Shown here piece by piece: positions 1 through 12,240 of a stretch of DNA of 64,000 nucleotides. Position numbers and translations under genes: made by a program. The notes under the pieces were generated by a model. That model was given only the letters and a program-made list of their open reading frames with translations. It did not search any database and had not been told where the DNA came from. How positions within the stretch are numbered: position 1 is the stretch's first letter; each line of letters begins with the position of its first letter. The stretch is from Cordylochernes scorpioides. Lineage: Eukaryota; Arthropoda; Arachnida; Pseudoscorpiones; Chernetidae. Location: assembly GCA_030710605.1 (NCBI GenBank), contig CP092869.1, forward strand, positions 14,081,295 to 14,145,294. The letters are read 5' to 3'.

Positions 1-293
1 AATATGGAAAGATACACAGAAAGCGACTTAGAAAGATTCATAAATATTATTTACATATAGAGATATATTCTTTGAATTTTATTTACAGTTACATCATTAA
101 ATTTAAAAATATATACATATATACACACATATACACGCATAAACCTATATATTGTTTACAACCACAAGATATGTCCAATATTTCCTTGAGTTCGTTACAT
201 CAAAGACCATTTTTCTTAATGAAATCCAAAATATATTTACAAAGGAAATTAAATTTTATATATGTGTCCTTACTTGAAATTAAATCACTAGGG

Positions 294-623
294 CAGTGAT
301 TCTCAACCTTTTTTTTGTTGCGGCACTATTTTAAAGATTTGAAAATTTGGCGGCACAATTTTAGAATTTCGCGGCACACTTTTGCTAACTTGAATGCAAG
401 AAAATTCAAATTATGTATCAATATTTCTATGCAAAATATAAGTAATATACATCTCTAACATTCAATTTGCTAATTTCGTTATTTTAAAAAGTAAAAAAAT
501 GAAAAAGAAAAAAAGAAAAACCAATACAAACGTGAACATAATCATATGACTAAAATTCGGCGGCACATTTTTAGAATTTCGCGGCACACAAAATTACCGC
601 GGCACAGTGGTTGAGAATCACTG
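294..623. mobile_element. hAT-family MITE, 330 bp
   Basis: Terminal inverted repeats CAGTGATTCTCAACC and GGTTGAGAATCACTG bound the element. An 8-bp direct repeat CACTAGGG lies immediately outside both ends (286-293 and 624-631), exactly the hAT target-site duplication length. The interior repeats the phrase CGGCACA(C/A)TTTTAGAATTTCGCGGCAC in both orientations and has no coding frame. It is non-autonomous. Confidence 0.93.
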
Positions 624-631
624 CACTAGGG

Positions 632-1395
632 CCTAAAGCTATTAAATCGTTGTTGTTCGTACAAGCTTTTGGGAAAGACGCCTCTGTATCCGTAGAAGGA
701 CGTCTTACCAGAAAGCTTGTACCATCATCCTCTTATAACAGAATCTCTTCTCCCTGACTGGTGTTTCTCCTTCTTCTATAGTGGATTGGGAGGTAATCGC
801 TGTCTTAACATAGTTACTTAGTACATGTATGTTATATATAAAAATATTATTTTATTTAAAATAATATATCATAGATTTAAATATTCTGTTAAATCGACCA
901 TCAGAGGTCACGCTTCCTCTATAAATACTCATTGTTGTTCTTCCCCGTTGGCCGGCTCAAAACTGTTTGTACATTTTGTAAATAATCCTTTTGTTTTCCT
1001 TATTCTACTCGCCTTATAAGCCAGGCATTACTTTTATAAAATTATTTTCTTTTATATATTCCTCAGCTCAAATAAAGAAATCTCTGATCAAAACCATATT
1101 TATTATTATTCTTTCAAGATTTTAACCACGACTGCATTCCCATTACCATAATCCTCAACATGATTCTAAAATACAACAGAAATCTCATTCATCTTTATTT
1201 TTATATAACATGTATATGAGAAAGTTGGGTTGAGTTGAGAGATGGTGAAAAGTCTGTGAGTGAAGGATGAATGGACACACCAAGAAGCAAGAGCTTCAAA
1301 AGAAGAACTTCACAATCGTGAAGAGAAGTGATCCAAGAAATTTCGACCATATTATAAAGAATAATATCAAATTCATATACTTAGAATATGTGTTA
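632..1395. other. AT-rich non-coding sequence
   Basis: No gene, repeat family or regulatory site recognised. Confidence 0.6.
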
Positions 1396-1401
1396 TTAAA
1401 A

Positions 1402-1742
1402 ATAAAAGAAAGACATATCCTGACCAGGAGCACATGTGCTTTTACAGATGGAAGATTACAGATCTAGTAGAACAGAAATCAACTAAACATTGATTTAGCC
1501 TGTTACCTGATATTTGGCCAACCCAATTTCTTGATAAATCTCTCTCTGTACCTGTTTATCTCACACACACACACACACACACACAAAAGCCTTTATTAAG
1601 ACACACAGGTCTTACAGAGGATTCTCCTTGGGGTTACAAAACGGAGAAAGTGGGAAATAAAAATGGTGAAAGAATATATACATATGGTAAATATATACAG
1701 ATTATAAGAATTTCTTGATAAATCAAGAAAAGCCATCCACGA
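1402..1742 (-). mobile_element. Foldback element family C, interrupted
   Basis: The reverse complement of 12995-13150 (CATATCCTGACC, AACTAAACATTGATTTAGCC, CAACCCAATTTCTTGATAAA). It is broken by the LINE insertion at 1541-1708 and diverges after CCATCCACG. Confidence 0.7.
1541..1708 (-). mobile_element. Truncated LINE tail insertion with 16-bp TSD
   Basis: A 168-bp insertion bounded by AATTTCTTGATAAATC at 1525-1540 and again at 1709-1724. In reverse orientation it carries the LINE-end phrase AGAATCCTCTGTAAGACC...AATAAAGGCTTTTGTG with a (TG)n tail. The target is a family C element (1402-1742) that reads continuously once the insertion is removed. Confidence 0.8.
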
Positions 1743-2279
1743 ATGTTTTTCGCGCTGTTGGCGCTCGTCAGCGTGGAGTAAGCTATACCACTGCGACCAA
1801 AAAGATATTTGGTCCCAGAGGCTTCTTGAGAAACAAAGAAATAGGTATTTAAGGCCAAACTTAATATGTGTTAAGAATAATAATATTTAAAATATTGAAT
1901 AAACAATCGCAATCTTTATGTTTGTTAGTTGAGAAAGCTAACCCCATTAGAAACTGCATGTTTAATTCTATTCGCCTGAAGTAAATCCAGACTTTTATAT
2001 AAAATTTTCATAATTAGCGTTTGTTAATAGTTCTAATTAGTTTCCAAACAGCACCTATAATATCATTAAACAATGGGTCGTGCAACAATGGTGGTATTTG
2101 TTGCCTATTTTCCCATTTATTGCCGGATTCGATCGTGACAGGACTTTCACCCCTCTGACCTTCTGCTCCACTTCCACGAAGGATTGATAGGAGAGAGAGA
2201 ACCAAATTATTTATAAATTTGACCCCTCGCACTTTTATCTGGCTTGTTTTGAGGCCAATCCGGCTGTGAGCGATGCCAC

Positions 2280-2760
2280 GCTTGGATTTGGGTGCTTTGG
2301 AATATTTATTGTGTAGTTTGAAATTTTTGATTGTGCTGTTTGGAAATTTGGATTGTGGCGTGTGAAATTTTGATTGTTTAGCTTGAAAATTTGGATTGGT
2401 GATTTGGAAATTTGAATTGGGTGGTTTGAAGGGCCTGTAAATTTGAATTGTGTAGCTTGGAAATTTGGATTGGTGTTTTGGAAATTTGAATTGGGTTTTT
2501 GAAGGACCTGTAAATTTGAATTGTGTAGCTTGGAAATTTGAATTGGGTGGTTTGAAGGGCCTGTAAATTTGAATTGTGTAGCTTGGAAATTTGGATTGGG
2601 TGGTTTGAAGGGCCTGGAAATTTGAATTGTGTAGCTTGGAAATTTGGATTGGGTGGCTTGGCAATTTGGGTTGGAGATTTGAAATTTTGGATTATGTGGA
2701 TTGGAAATTTTGGATTGTGTGGTTTGGAAATTTTGAATTGTGTGATTAGAAAACCCAGTT
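2280..2760. repeat. Minisatellite, ~50-bp unit
   Basis: Degenerate units built from GGAAATTTGGATTGGGTGG, TTTGAAGGGCCTGTAAATTT and GAATTGTGTAGCTT. Long frames on both strands are a by-product of the unit. Confidence 0.85.
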
Positions 2761-3404
2761 AGACCTATTGCACACTGGTACGCAAATTTAAGGTTTTGAT
2801 AGAAATGTGTGTGTGTAAAATTCTATAATTAAAAATATACCTTTTAAATGCTTACAAAGAATTAAAAATAGAGAATAAATGGATCACAGAATGTTATGTA
2901 AGTGAAGAGACATCTTCTGATCGCGCAACTGATGATAGTTGGCAGTAGGGTATCATTCAGTTGCATAATCAGAATGTGTTCTTCTATTATTATTATAAAT
3001 ATTCGGCTCTTTTACCACTAATGGCCAAAGTCAACCAAATATTTTATTTTGTAGAAACAGGTTTTCAAAAAAATGCCCATTATGAAAATCGACATCACTC
3101 TAGGAGTCTGAGCTACATCAAAAAATAGATAAAAATCTACACAAAGAGCTTATGAGATAAAAATCGTTTATTGTATGATCATGCGGTGATTTATTTTGCC
3201 ACATAGCCAAGTGGCAATCCTACTCAAGATGATTCCAAACACTTGAGACAAACGCTTCCTGTGGAACATGAGCCTTTGTTCCATGTCGCCATAAATTTGG
3301 TCGTCCATTGTGTCCTCTGGCTTCATATCTCACGTAAGTTATTGACTTCTTCCTAGCTTCTTGTACTATAGATCCATCTACATTTAATCTACAGCTGTAG
3401 CCTT

Positions 3405-4480
3405 TCACAACGTCTCTTGTACTGTAGATCTGACAGACCTATCTACATTCAATCTACAGTTGTAGCCTTTTACAACGTCTCTTGTACTGTAGATCTGACA
3501 GACCTATCTACATTCAATCTACAGCTGTAGCCTTTTACAACGTCTCTTGTACTGTAGATCTGACAGACCTATCTACATTCAATCTACAGTTGTAGCCTTT
3601 TACAACGTCTCTTGTACTGTAGATCTGACAGACCTATCTACCTTCAATCTACAGTTGTAGCCTTTTACAACGTCTCTTGTACTGTAGATCTGACAGACCT
3701 ATCTACATTCAATCTACAGTTGTAGCCTTTCACAACGGCCATAGCGTCTCTTGTACTGTAGATCTGACAGACCTATCTACATTCAATCTACAGTTGTAGC
3801 CTTTCACAACGGCCATAGCGTCTCTTGTACTGTAGATCTGACAGACCTATCTACATTCAATCTACAGTTGTAGCCTTTCACAACGTCTCTTGTACTGTAG
3901 ATCTGACAGACCTATCTACATTCAATCTACAGCTGTAGCCTTTCACAACGGCCATAGCGTCTCTTGTACTGTAGATCTGACAGACCTATCTACATTCAAT
4001 CTACAGTTGTAGCCTTTCACAACGGCCATAGCGTCTCTTGTACTGTAGATCTGACAGACCTATCTACATTCAATCTACAGTTGTAGCCTTTCACAACGTC
4101 TCTTGTACTGTAGATCTGACAGACCTATCTACATTCAATCTACAGCTGTAGCCTTTCACAACGGCCATAGCGTCTCTTGTACTGTAGATCTGACAGACCT
4201 ATCTACATTCAATCTACAGCTGTAGCCTTTCACAACGTCTCTTGTACTGTAGATCTGACAGACCTATCTACATTCAATCTACAGCTGTAGCCTTTCACAA
4301 TGTCTCTTGTACTGTAGATCTGACAGACCTATCTACATTCAATCTACAGTTGCAGCCTTTCACAACGGCCACAACGTCTCTTGTACTGTAGATCTGACAG
4401 ACCTATCTACATTCAATCTACAGTTGTAGCCTTTCACAACGGCCACAACGTTTCTTGTACTGTAGATCTGACAGACCCAG
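3405..4480. repeat. Minisatellite, ~65-bp unit with a 74-bp variant, ~16 copies
   Basis: Units GTCTCTTGTACTGTAGATC ... TCTACAGTTGTAGCC. The longer form adds GGCCATAGC and is interspersed with the short form. Each unit contains the 9-bp inverted repeat ACTGTAGAT/ATCTACAGT. Confidence 0.92.
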
Positions 4481-4589
4481 GTCACTTTGAAATCTACTCT
4501 CTTCTCTTTTATATTAATAATACGTTACTTTTACTATAAATTAGAAAGATATATGTGAATAACCTTCACATATTATTCCTTGTTGTAAT

Positions 4590-4645
4590 TATCATAAACT
4601 AGGTTGCTCTTTTTGAGTAGTACCTAATAAAGTGATTTTGGAACT
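4590..4645. repeat. Short dispersed repeat GTTGCTCTTTTTGAGC
   Basis: AACTAGGTTGCTCTTTTTGA then GTACCTAATAAAGTGATTTT. Related copies lie at 25190-25245, 26800-26850 and 34228-34275. The class is unknown. Confidence 0.6.
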
Positions 4646-5164
4646 AGGAAACTTTAGAAAGAAAAATACTTCCCAAATTTCTAATGGTTACTTTCACTTT
4701 TTGATCTAAAAACTGATAAAGATTTGATGAATAGAGTTGTTAATAGAGAATTTGATATAGTTAGAAGTGAGTTAGTAATGGCTAGGGTCTTGGTAGAGAG
4801 AAAGAGAATGGTAAAATCAGAAGAAATGGCCATATTTGGAGACCTTACGTCACGACTTCAAATCGCGATCCTTTACAGGGGCGGTGTTGGGAAACAGCAG
4901 GAGCTCGTGGCGAAACCCTGATGGCACCATTTGGCCGGCCCACTGTGGCAGACTCTCCTTGTCTGTACCATTTACCATCATATCTCTGTTTCATTGACCA
5001 ATGGGAGCTTTGTATGCATTACCATTTATAGAGTTCAACAGAAATTTGAAGAATATTGTTTAAAAAAAAAAAAAAAAAGATGTACTCCTTTTTGGTCCAT
5101 ATATGTACACTTATAGTAAAATTTAAGAAAGTTAAAATTCTTTGGTGTCTCCGATCGACTGTTA

Positions 5165-5745
5165 TTTTGAGGAAGACAGAGGCAATTTTGTTCACACTTA
5201 GTTATCTCGTGTGGGGTCACTGTGTATTAAATATCTTTCAGAGTTATTCTCTGAATCCCGATATATATGGTAAAAGGTAAAACTTCCTAATGTTTTGTCC
5301 ATGAGTATTTACAAATCTATAAGACAGAGGCATTTTTGTTCACACTTGGTTATCTCGTGTGTCTTCAAATAAAGGTCACTGTGTATCAAATATCTTTCAG
5401 AGTTATTATCTAAATCCCGATATATATGCTAAAAGTTACAACTTCCTTAAGTTTTGTCCCCGTGAGTGCATACAAATCTATAAGACATAGGCAATTTTGT
5501 TCATACTAGGTTATCTCGTTTGTTTTCAATAAACGTCACTGTAATATCTTTCAGAGTTATTGTCTAAATCCCGATATACATGCTGAAAGGTACAACTTCC
5601 TTAAGTTTTGTCCATGAGTTTATTCACACTTGGTTATCCCGTGTGTCTTTAATAAAGGTCACTGTAATATCTTTCAGAGTTATTGTCTGAATCCCGATAT
5701 ACATGCTGAAAGGTACAACTTCCTTAAGTGTTGTCCATGAGTGGA
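5165..5745. repeat. Tandem repeat, ~150-bp unit, ~4 copies
   Basis: Units contain TTTTGTTCACACTTGGTTAT, CTTTCAGAGTTATTGTCTGA and CAACTTCCTTAAGTTTTGTC. One dispersed copy lies at 16590-16740. Confidence 0.85.
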
Positions 5746-5829
5746 TATCTAGACCGAAAGATATGTAGACGAAGAGATCCCTAATATTTGTTGTAAGAAC
5801 ATCCCTAGAGAGAAACGTAGCTCTACCAG

Positions 5830-6095
5830 GCATTTACTATGAACTTACAGCCTATAATCCCCGTTCCTATGGGTGTTAGCCTCATTGAACCGCTGTTGTG
5901 GAGAGGACTTCCAGATATTTTTGACCCTGTTCTGGGAATAAACACGGAGCAACGTTCTGCTCGACCTGACCTTAGCAAAGGCCTTGCGAAATTCCTTGGT
6001 GTAATTTGGGCAACCACTCAGTATATCACTGTCCATATCTATGCTCTTGTGGAACAAATCACAAAGCTACTTATGGAAATGTACAAATAAATAAC
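5830..6095 (+). other. Isolated open frame, function unknown
   Basis: A + frame of 83 codons (PIIPVPMGVSLIEPLLW, DPVLGINTEQRSARPDL) with near-average codon composition sits between two tandem arrays. It has no clear splice sites or known domain. The opposite strand is also open for 64-70 codons. Possibly a transposon remnant. Confidence 0.25.
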
Positions 6096-6304
6096 GAGAT
6101 GTTCCATTGTAAAACTATCGTTATGTAATGTTTCTATGAGCATATTTGTATGCTCACTTCAACTTTTGTTATAATCACTATAATTACTCCATATGGAATT
6201 TGAAATGAATCTATTCAACACGATTTTAAAAATTATTTTCTAAATAAAACAACTAGCGCGGAAGTGCCTTAGGTTTATATTGAATTTGCATAAACGAAAT
6301 TTGC

Positions 6305-6912
6305 AACGAATATCACCTTTACATATCCCATCGTTACATATCCTTTACCTTTACATTTTCCATCGTTACATATCCCATCGTTACATATCCTTTACCTTTA
6401 CATATCCCATCGTTACATATCCTTTACCATTACATATCCCATCGTTACATATCCTTTACCTTTACATATCCCATTGTTACATATCCTTTACATATCCCAT
6501 CGTTACATATCCTTTACCATTACATATCCCATTGTTACATATCCTTTATATATCCCATCGTTACATATCCTTTACCATTACATATCCCATCGTTACATAT
6601 CCTTTACTTATCCCATCGTTACATATCCTTTACTTATCCCATCGTTACATATCCTTTACCTTTACATATCCCATCGTTACATATCCTTTACCTTTGCATA
6701 TCCCATCGTTACATATCCTTTACCTTTACATATCCCATCGTTACATATCCCATTGTTACATATCCTTTACCTATCCCATCGTTACATATCCTTTACATAT
6801 TCCATCGTTACATATCCTTTACCTATCCCATCGTTACATATCCTTTACCTATCCCATCGTTACATATCCTTTACATATTCCATCGTTACATATCCTTTAC
6901 CTATCCCATCGT
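6305..6912. repeat. Minisatellite, ~20-30-bp unit
   Basis: Alternating CATATCCCATCGTTA and CATATCCTTTACC(TTTA). The unit lacks stops in two frames, which explains frames of 146 and 212 codons here. Confidence 0.93.
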
Positions 6913-7560
6913 AGCTAGAAGTTACCAAAACTTGACGGTCGAGGTTCTGTCTGCCAAAGAAAGTCCAATGTCACCGGTCCCACCTAGATGTCCAGTTATG
7001 GAAAGGGCCAAGGTCTGTTGTTGCTGCTGTGGATTTTGTTCACAGGGTAGCAACCTCCACACGTCACGTGTCAGAAAGTTCTAGTATATATCTTTCTAAC
7101 CATTTCTACTTGTTTCCTTTTTCTCCAATATTTTCTCTAAATACAACGTCTGAACATCTGCACTCTTATCTCTTAAGACTTTTTTTTTTTAGCTTTTCTC
7201 CCAAGAATCAGAATGGTTTTAAAATTGATGCAAACTGCACGTCTGTGTTGGAAATAATGTTTATTCGCATATATAAAACACGCATTACGCATTCTAGAGC
7301 TCTTCTCTCTCTCTGGGATCTCTATAACTTCTTTAGGTTTATATATTTTCAATTAAAAACTAAAGTAGTACTAAAGTAGTTAATCAATACCTTTATTCAG
7401 ACCTTTAGTCTTCTATACAGATTCTCCTAAGAGACACAGAAAAGGATTTGATAAAAAAGGAGAAAGAAAGAAATTCGAATTTACAAAATTATTAATTAAA
7501 GTAGCCTTATGTGATTGTAATAATATTTTCAATGATACAATATCATGCTTTCTTTTTTCA
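6913..7560. other. Non-coding sequence
   Basis: Nothing recognised except a LINE-tail-like phrase at 7385-7430 (CCTTTATTCAGACC, ACAGATTCTCC). Confidence 0.5.
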
Positions 7561-7572
7561 ATACATCATATA

Positions 7573-7767
7573 AGGTTGTCCCAAAAGTTCGTGTTTTTCT
7601 TAAAACGTTATTTTTCTTATTACTTGGCGAATAATATTATTACGGCGAATATAAATAATAATACATAATACAATTACTTTATACATAATACAAAGATATT
7701 ATGCATAACGGCGAATAATATTGGTATTTCATTTTTTGCAAGTGTTTACAAACTTTTGGGACAACCT
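7573..7767. mobile_element. mariner-like MITE, ~195 bp
   Basis: Inverted ends AGGTTGTCCCAAAAGTT and AACTTTTGGGACAACCT sit next to TA on the left, with TGTA on the right. This terminus is typical of mariner elements. The interior is AT-rich with TAATAATATTATTA and CGGCGAATA repeats and no frame. It is non-autonomous. Confidence 0.75.
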
Positions 7768-7819
7768 TGTAAAATTCTGAAAAAAAAAATCTGTTTTTAC
7801 CTCAATGAAGTTAAAGTGG

Positions 7820-8160
7820 AAGGGTATTTGGCAATTTGGCCTGGCTGTGGTTAATAGTAAAGGAAGTTGTGAAATGTAATTTGTTGGTAAAATATGGGAA
7901 GGAAGTTGGGGTGTGTTACACAAGCCAGGATATAGTTGCCGGAGGTACTGGCCATTTTGAGCTGGTTTCCAGGCTGGTTCAGTCTTGGATTTACCTCAAG
8001 GGACACTTCGTTGTACAATATAATAGTCAAATACGAAAGAATACTCCAAGAAGTTGGAGTATTGCACATATTCGACAGTGTACCGACAATCGAGAATGGG
8101 TTCCTAACTTCTGGGATCTACCCCCTACGAGACGTTATGCAATATAGTTAGTTCGGTAAT
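7820..8160. other. Non-repetitive interval with overlapping short frames
   Basis: Three overlapping frames (103, 71 and 72 codons) on both strands with no domain I recognise. There is no evidence for a gene. Confidence 0.2.
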
Positions 8161-8164
8161 ATAT

Positions 8165-8550
8165 GCTCAGGAAGATGAAAAGTTACATAAGCTTGGCTAT
8201 TAAAAAGGCAATGGTCATCAAGGGATGATTCTCTGTCCAAAAAATCCTGAATCTTTCCAAAAGGACGTTGCGATGTACACTGCAGTTCGATAAAACATGA
8301 GCAGGAAGATGGAAAGTTGCATAAGCCTGGCTATTAAAAAGGCAATGGTCATCAATGGATGATTCTCTGTCCAAAAAAATCCTGGATCTTTCCAAAAGGA
8401 CGTTGCGATGTGCACTGCAGTTCGAGCAGGAAGATGAAAAGTTACATAAACTTGGCTATTCAAATGGCAATGTTCATCAAGGGATGATTCTCTATCCAAA
8501 CAGCACGGTCTGGATCTTTCCAAAAGGACGTTGTGCACTGCAATTGGTTC
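8165..8550. repeat. Tandem repeat, ~130-bp unit, ~3 copies
   Basis: GCAGGAAGATGAAAAGTTAC, GGCAATGGTCATCAAGGGAT and CTTTCCAAAAGGACGTTG recur in each unit. Confidence 0.87.
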
Positions 8551-9149
8551 GGCAAACTAGTTTCAACATTTTGGGAACTTCCATAAGCCTGGATGTTTGA
8601 AGCGTATTAAGCATTAAAGGATGATTCCCAGTCCAGCCATCGTCGGCCTAAATCTTCCTTCCCAAATGGCCATCGTTCTTCAGGAAGACCTAGGTACGAA
8701 AGAAGAGGGTAAAAAAAAGGCTAACGGCCCTATCTGACTAATTGATAGATCGCTGCTATTGTTCCCACAAATGATTTGAGAAGTCGGTTTGGGACTTCCC
8801 AAGAATAGCAGTCGACGCCCTCCTGGAGAACTCTTCCTTTTTTGCCCAGTAGCCTCTGGCTGGATCTTCGTTCTGCAATGGCTGCATTGTTGTTTATCCT
8901 GTACATCATTGTGGACGGATAATGAAATTGTTCTTTTCTTTGTTCCTGCGGATTTCCTTAAGAGTTGAGAATAACAACACCTTTAAAATATATTTACACA
9001 TACATTTTTAACATCTAAATATGACATAGAATAGAACATGGTAAAGAGAAATTAGTTTGAATAATGAAAACTCCATTTAGGAGATATATATGTAAAAAAT
9101 GTGATGCTCTAATTTTGGCATCTTGATTCTCAATATTAGGATATCCTCT

Positions 9150-9350
9150 TCTTCTTATCTCCACTCAATCATATTAAGGTATCAAGCTTGTAAAGCTTGA
9201 GACTTTTGATGGTGTCTGCCGGGGAAGAGTAGAGCTTATCAATGGATGAGCTAATACAGTCAATAATGTGCTTTGGGGTTGCAGGTTGAGAATTGCACTT
9301 AGTACATAGTGGGAAAACCTTGCAACCATAATATCCTAAATTCCGATATT
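9150..9350 (-). mobile_element. LINE 3' end, diverged copy
   Basis: It contains ATCTCCACTCAATCATATT, AGCTTGTAAAGCTTGA, GTCTGCCGGGGAAGAG and CTTAGTACATAGTGGGAAAA, matching the 3' ends at 51 and 54 kb in reverse. Confidence 0.7.
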
Positions 9351-9644
9351 GGAAATGTAAACTACTTATAATGCGTCTGTTTCTTTAAAAATGAAACAAA
9401 TTTCTACGTTGTTCTTAATGCATTGATAAAAGTGATGTGAGGGCTTGGCTAAACAGTGGTACACTCTCTCAGCGGTTTCACCATTCCTATATGGCGGTGC
9501 ATTATAGCCGTTGAAAAATCAAATTTGATTAGATGACCAATGATCTTCTACAATATGGGGAATGTTCTTGATGGTATCAGTAAGGTAGTGGTGATAGAGC
9601 TTCAGCTTTGACTTCTTCGTCAGGTATTAACTAATCACCGCACA

Positions 9645-10035
9645 TCATGATATGTTGCTGCCCTGTAGGGCGAAGTACGGTGTCATGAGCCCCGAGCCGC
9701 TACGGTAACCGTGAACAGGGAACTCTGAAATGTGGCTGACTAACGGGGCAATGGCATCACCTCTTTCCATGGAAGGATAAGACACCACCACGTATAAAGG
9801 TATCCAGGGGTAGTCTAGCAAGAGGAACTTATGTAACCCAGGATGTGAATAAATCCACACACACTTCCAGAATACATGATTGGGGGGAATGTCTTGGTCA
9901 GTCAACGTTGAGGAATGTTCCATTAGATCGACGCTCCGTCCGTGACGATGGGGATTTGCACCTCCTAGCGGGCGCCCTTTTTGTCTGCCGCCCCGGACAT
10001 TCTACCCCTCGGGGAATGCATGAGTGAAATATGCT
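9645..10035. other. GC-richer segment, unidentified
   Basis: Phrases such as CATGAGCCCCGAGCCGCTAC, CGACGCTCCGTCCGTGACG and AGCGGGCGCCC stand out. Short frames occur on both strands without a recognised domain. It could be the decayed coding part of a LINE adjoining the tail at 9150-9350. Confidence 0.4.
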
Positions 10036-10610
10036 CCACCATGGGTTGGCCTGGTATTGCACTACTTCTTTATTTGGTAGATTATTCCATACTCCTCTCA
10101 GATGTTTGTTCCATCTCCATCACGAATAGTATTGCATTGCTTCTTTCTTATCAGCTTATACAGTTGTTTTTTTTTTTCTGAAGCTTGCTTCAAAGGGTTA
10201 GCCTGATATTACATTACTATCTTATACTATTATACAAGGCTTTTTAAAAAGTGTTCTCTCCACCTCTATCATAGGTTGGCCTGGTATTGCACTACCTCTT
10301 CAGTAGATTATTCCAAACTCCTGAGACTTGCTCCACCTCCAGAATAGGTTGGCCTGGTATTGCACTACCTACTCAGTAGATTATTCCAAACTTCTCTGAG
10401 GCTAGCTCCACCTCTAGAAAAGGTTGGCCTGGTATTGCACTACCTACTCAGTAGATTATTACAAACTCCTCTGAGGCTAGCTCCACCTCTAGAAAAGGTT
10501 GGCCTGGTATTGCACTACCTATTCAGTAGATTATTACAAACTCCTCTGAGGCTAGCTCCACCTCCATAATAGGTTGGCCTGGTATTGCACTGCCTACTTA
10601 CAATGCAGAT
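10035..10610. repeat. Tandem repeat, ~72-bp unit
   Basis: GGTTGGCCTGGTATTGCACT, ACTCAGTAGATTATT and CTCTGAGGCTAGCTCCACCT repeat. The most regular units are at 10330-10600, with diverged ones to 10035. Confidence 0.87.
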
Positions 10611-11035
10611 TTTACACCAGTTTCTTCTCAAAATCCCCCTTCAACATCTTTGATCGTTTATCTAGATGACAAATATGAAGTAAAACACATACAAAATCTC
10701 AACTTTTTTTATCCATATATGTTGTTAAGTCTCTAATATTCATTATTTTAGGTGTATACACATGTGTATAAGAGAATGGAGATCATATAATCAAAAAATA
10801 CATCAATAAGATGCTTTTTGACTTTTTTCATGGTAGTTTCACAGATTTATCACAATTTGGCTTACGTTGTTTAGATCAAATTTCCCTATAAACATGAGAT
10901 ATATCACCATACATATTAACTACATACATTATAAATTCGAAGATTGAAAAAAAAGATTTCTAATGATTGTAACAGAACGAAATTGGAATTCCTGGAATAA
11001 ATAGAATTGTATTACAGAAATTAATGAACAATTAA

Positions 11036-11360
11036 TGGAGGTCGGTGGAAGGATGATCTAAACCGTTGGTTTGCAACCGCTACGACCCGGGATCGAATCC
11101 CGCATTGAGTACTTTTTTTTCTGATTAAAGAAAAAAAAATGCTCCAATGGCCACCGATTCTTGCAAAAGTTAAACCCCACCAGCGAGTGCAAGTAACCAA
11201 ACGGGGATTCTGGCATATTTGTAAGTGCAAAAAGTCGAACTGCTTTTCACATGTGTAGACATGTGGTGTACTTACAGTAAAATCAGTCACCTACTTCTAT
11301 CCACCATGATTATAATGGCCTGTACCACGTGTACTAGGGATAAGCAAAAAAAAAAAATTA
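11036..11360 (+). mobile_element. tRNA-derived SINE (family E), near full length
   Basis: The head GGTCGGTGGAAGGATG and box B-like GGATCGAATCC resemble a tRNA-Glu(UUC) ancestor in the anticodon and T-arm region. The body is unrelated to tRNA, with phrases CCCCACCAGCGAGTGCAAG, CACATGTGTAGACATGTGG and CCATGATTATAATGGCCTG. The tail is TAGGGATAAGCA then poly-A. RNA polymerase III would transcribe it from the internal boxes. Confidence 0.85.
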
Positions 11361-11759
11361 ACAATAAAAAGCATTTTTTATTTATTGTAATTAAGATCAT
11401 TAATGTAGAGGAAATTTTACACTAATAGATATGTAGAGATTAACGTGGAGGGGATCAGAGAGTGAAAACATATCTAATATTGGATGGTTTCAACAGCCTC
11501 TTACGCTGCCAAGATAAACTATGATAAAAACAAACACAAGTTATGAAAACATCCCACAGAAAAACACACTTAGCTCTTGTTTTGCAGCTAAGATTTTCAA
11601 GGTTATTTGGCACTAACTCTTCAAAGCGCCTTTAGTTAAGACATTTCAGTCTTCTACCAACAACATCAGCTCTTTTTACCTATCATAGAGACTTATGGAC
11701 AATTTTCTTGAATGGTAGTCTCAAGACAGGACTTGTATTCCAACCCTACCAATATTATG

Positions 11760-11925
11760 ATGCATTAGCGCGCCATCTGTTATGAAAATTTGAAACTAGG
11801 CAGTAGAAATTGTTTTATTTTAAAAAGAAGAGCCAGGCCCTCCCATTAATTTTTCCATTACAGTAAGGACAGTAGAAATTGTTTTATTTTAAAAAAGAAT
11901 CATACGCGTCTATAATAGTTTCGTA
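11760..11925 (-). mobile_element. Family B, rearranged copy
   Basis: It contains TTAGCGCGCCATCTGTTATG, then GAGCCAGGCCCTCCC, CAGTAGAAATTGTTTTATTT twice and ATACGCGTCTATAATAG. The hammerhead-like core half with CGAAAC is missing. Confidence 0.65.
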
Positions 11926-12166
11926 TTTTCCTACCAAGATTGTAAATTTGATCTATTAGTCTCCATGACCTTGTATAATTATACAATGGTATAATAATGG
12001 AAAATATCAATGGATATACAAAAATTATATGCAAATAAAGATAAATATATTTATATACACACATATGATGTAGAAATTCAAAATTGCCCTCTATCGATAA
12101 AATTTGTAACAAATAAATTTACCTTCCATAGTAAACACAGGGTATATCCCAAACCAATCCTATACA

Positions 12167-12240
12167 ATAGTAGAGCGGTCTAGAGATTAATTTGACGAAA
12201 CCGCTGAGAGGGTTCACTGCTGATGAGCCAAGCCCTCTCA
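12167..12240 (+). ncRNA. Hammerhead-like core in permuted order (family B, copy 1)
   Basis: In 5'-3' order the sequence has AGCGGTC (12174-12180), TTGACGAAAC (12192-12201), CCGCT, GAGAGGG (12206-12212), CTGATGAG (12220-12227), GCCAA and CCCTCTC (12233-12239). These are the three conserved hammerhead blocks plus four complementary pairs: AGCGGT/ACCGCT, TTGAC/GCCAA with one A-C mismatch, GAGAGGG/CCCTCTC, and a weak stem-I pair. The block order is not that of known type I, II or III hammerheads. Ribozyme activity is an inference. An 81-bp array follows directly. Confidence 0.45.

Noticed and set aside
2014-2664. 216-codon - strand frame
   Set aside because: Mostly repeated S-N-F-Q translation of the minisatellite at 2280-2760.
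3405-4480. CRISPR-like regular direct repeats
   Set aside because: Units are contiguous with no unique spacers and the genome is eukaryotic; this is a minisatellite.
6280-6918. Frames of 212 and 146 codons with SLHILYLYISH-like repeats
   Set aside because: Pure translation of the CATATCCCATCGTTA minisatellite; no splice sites, domain or non-repeat sequence.
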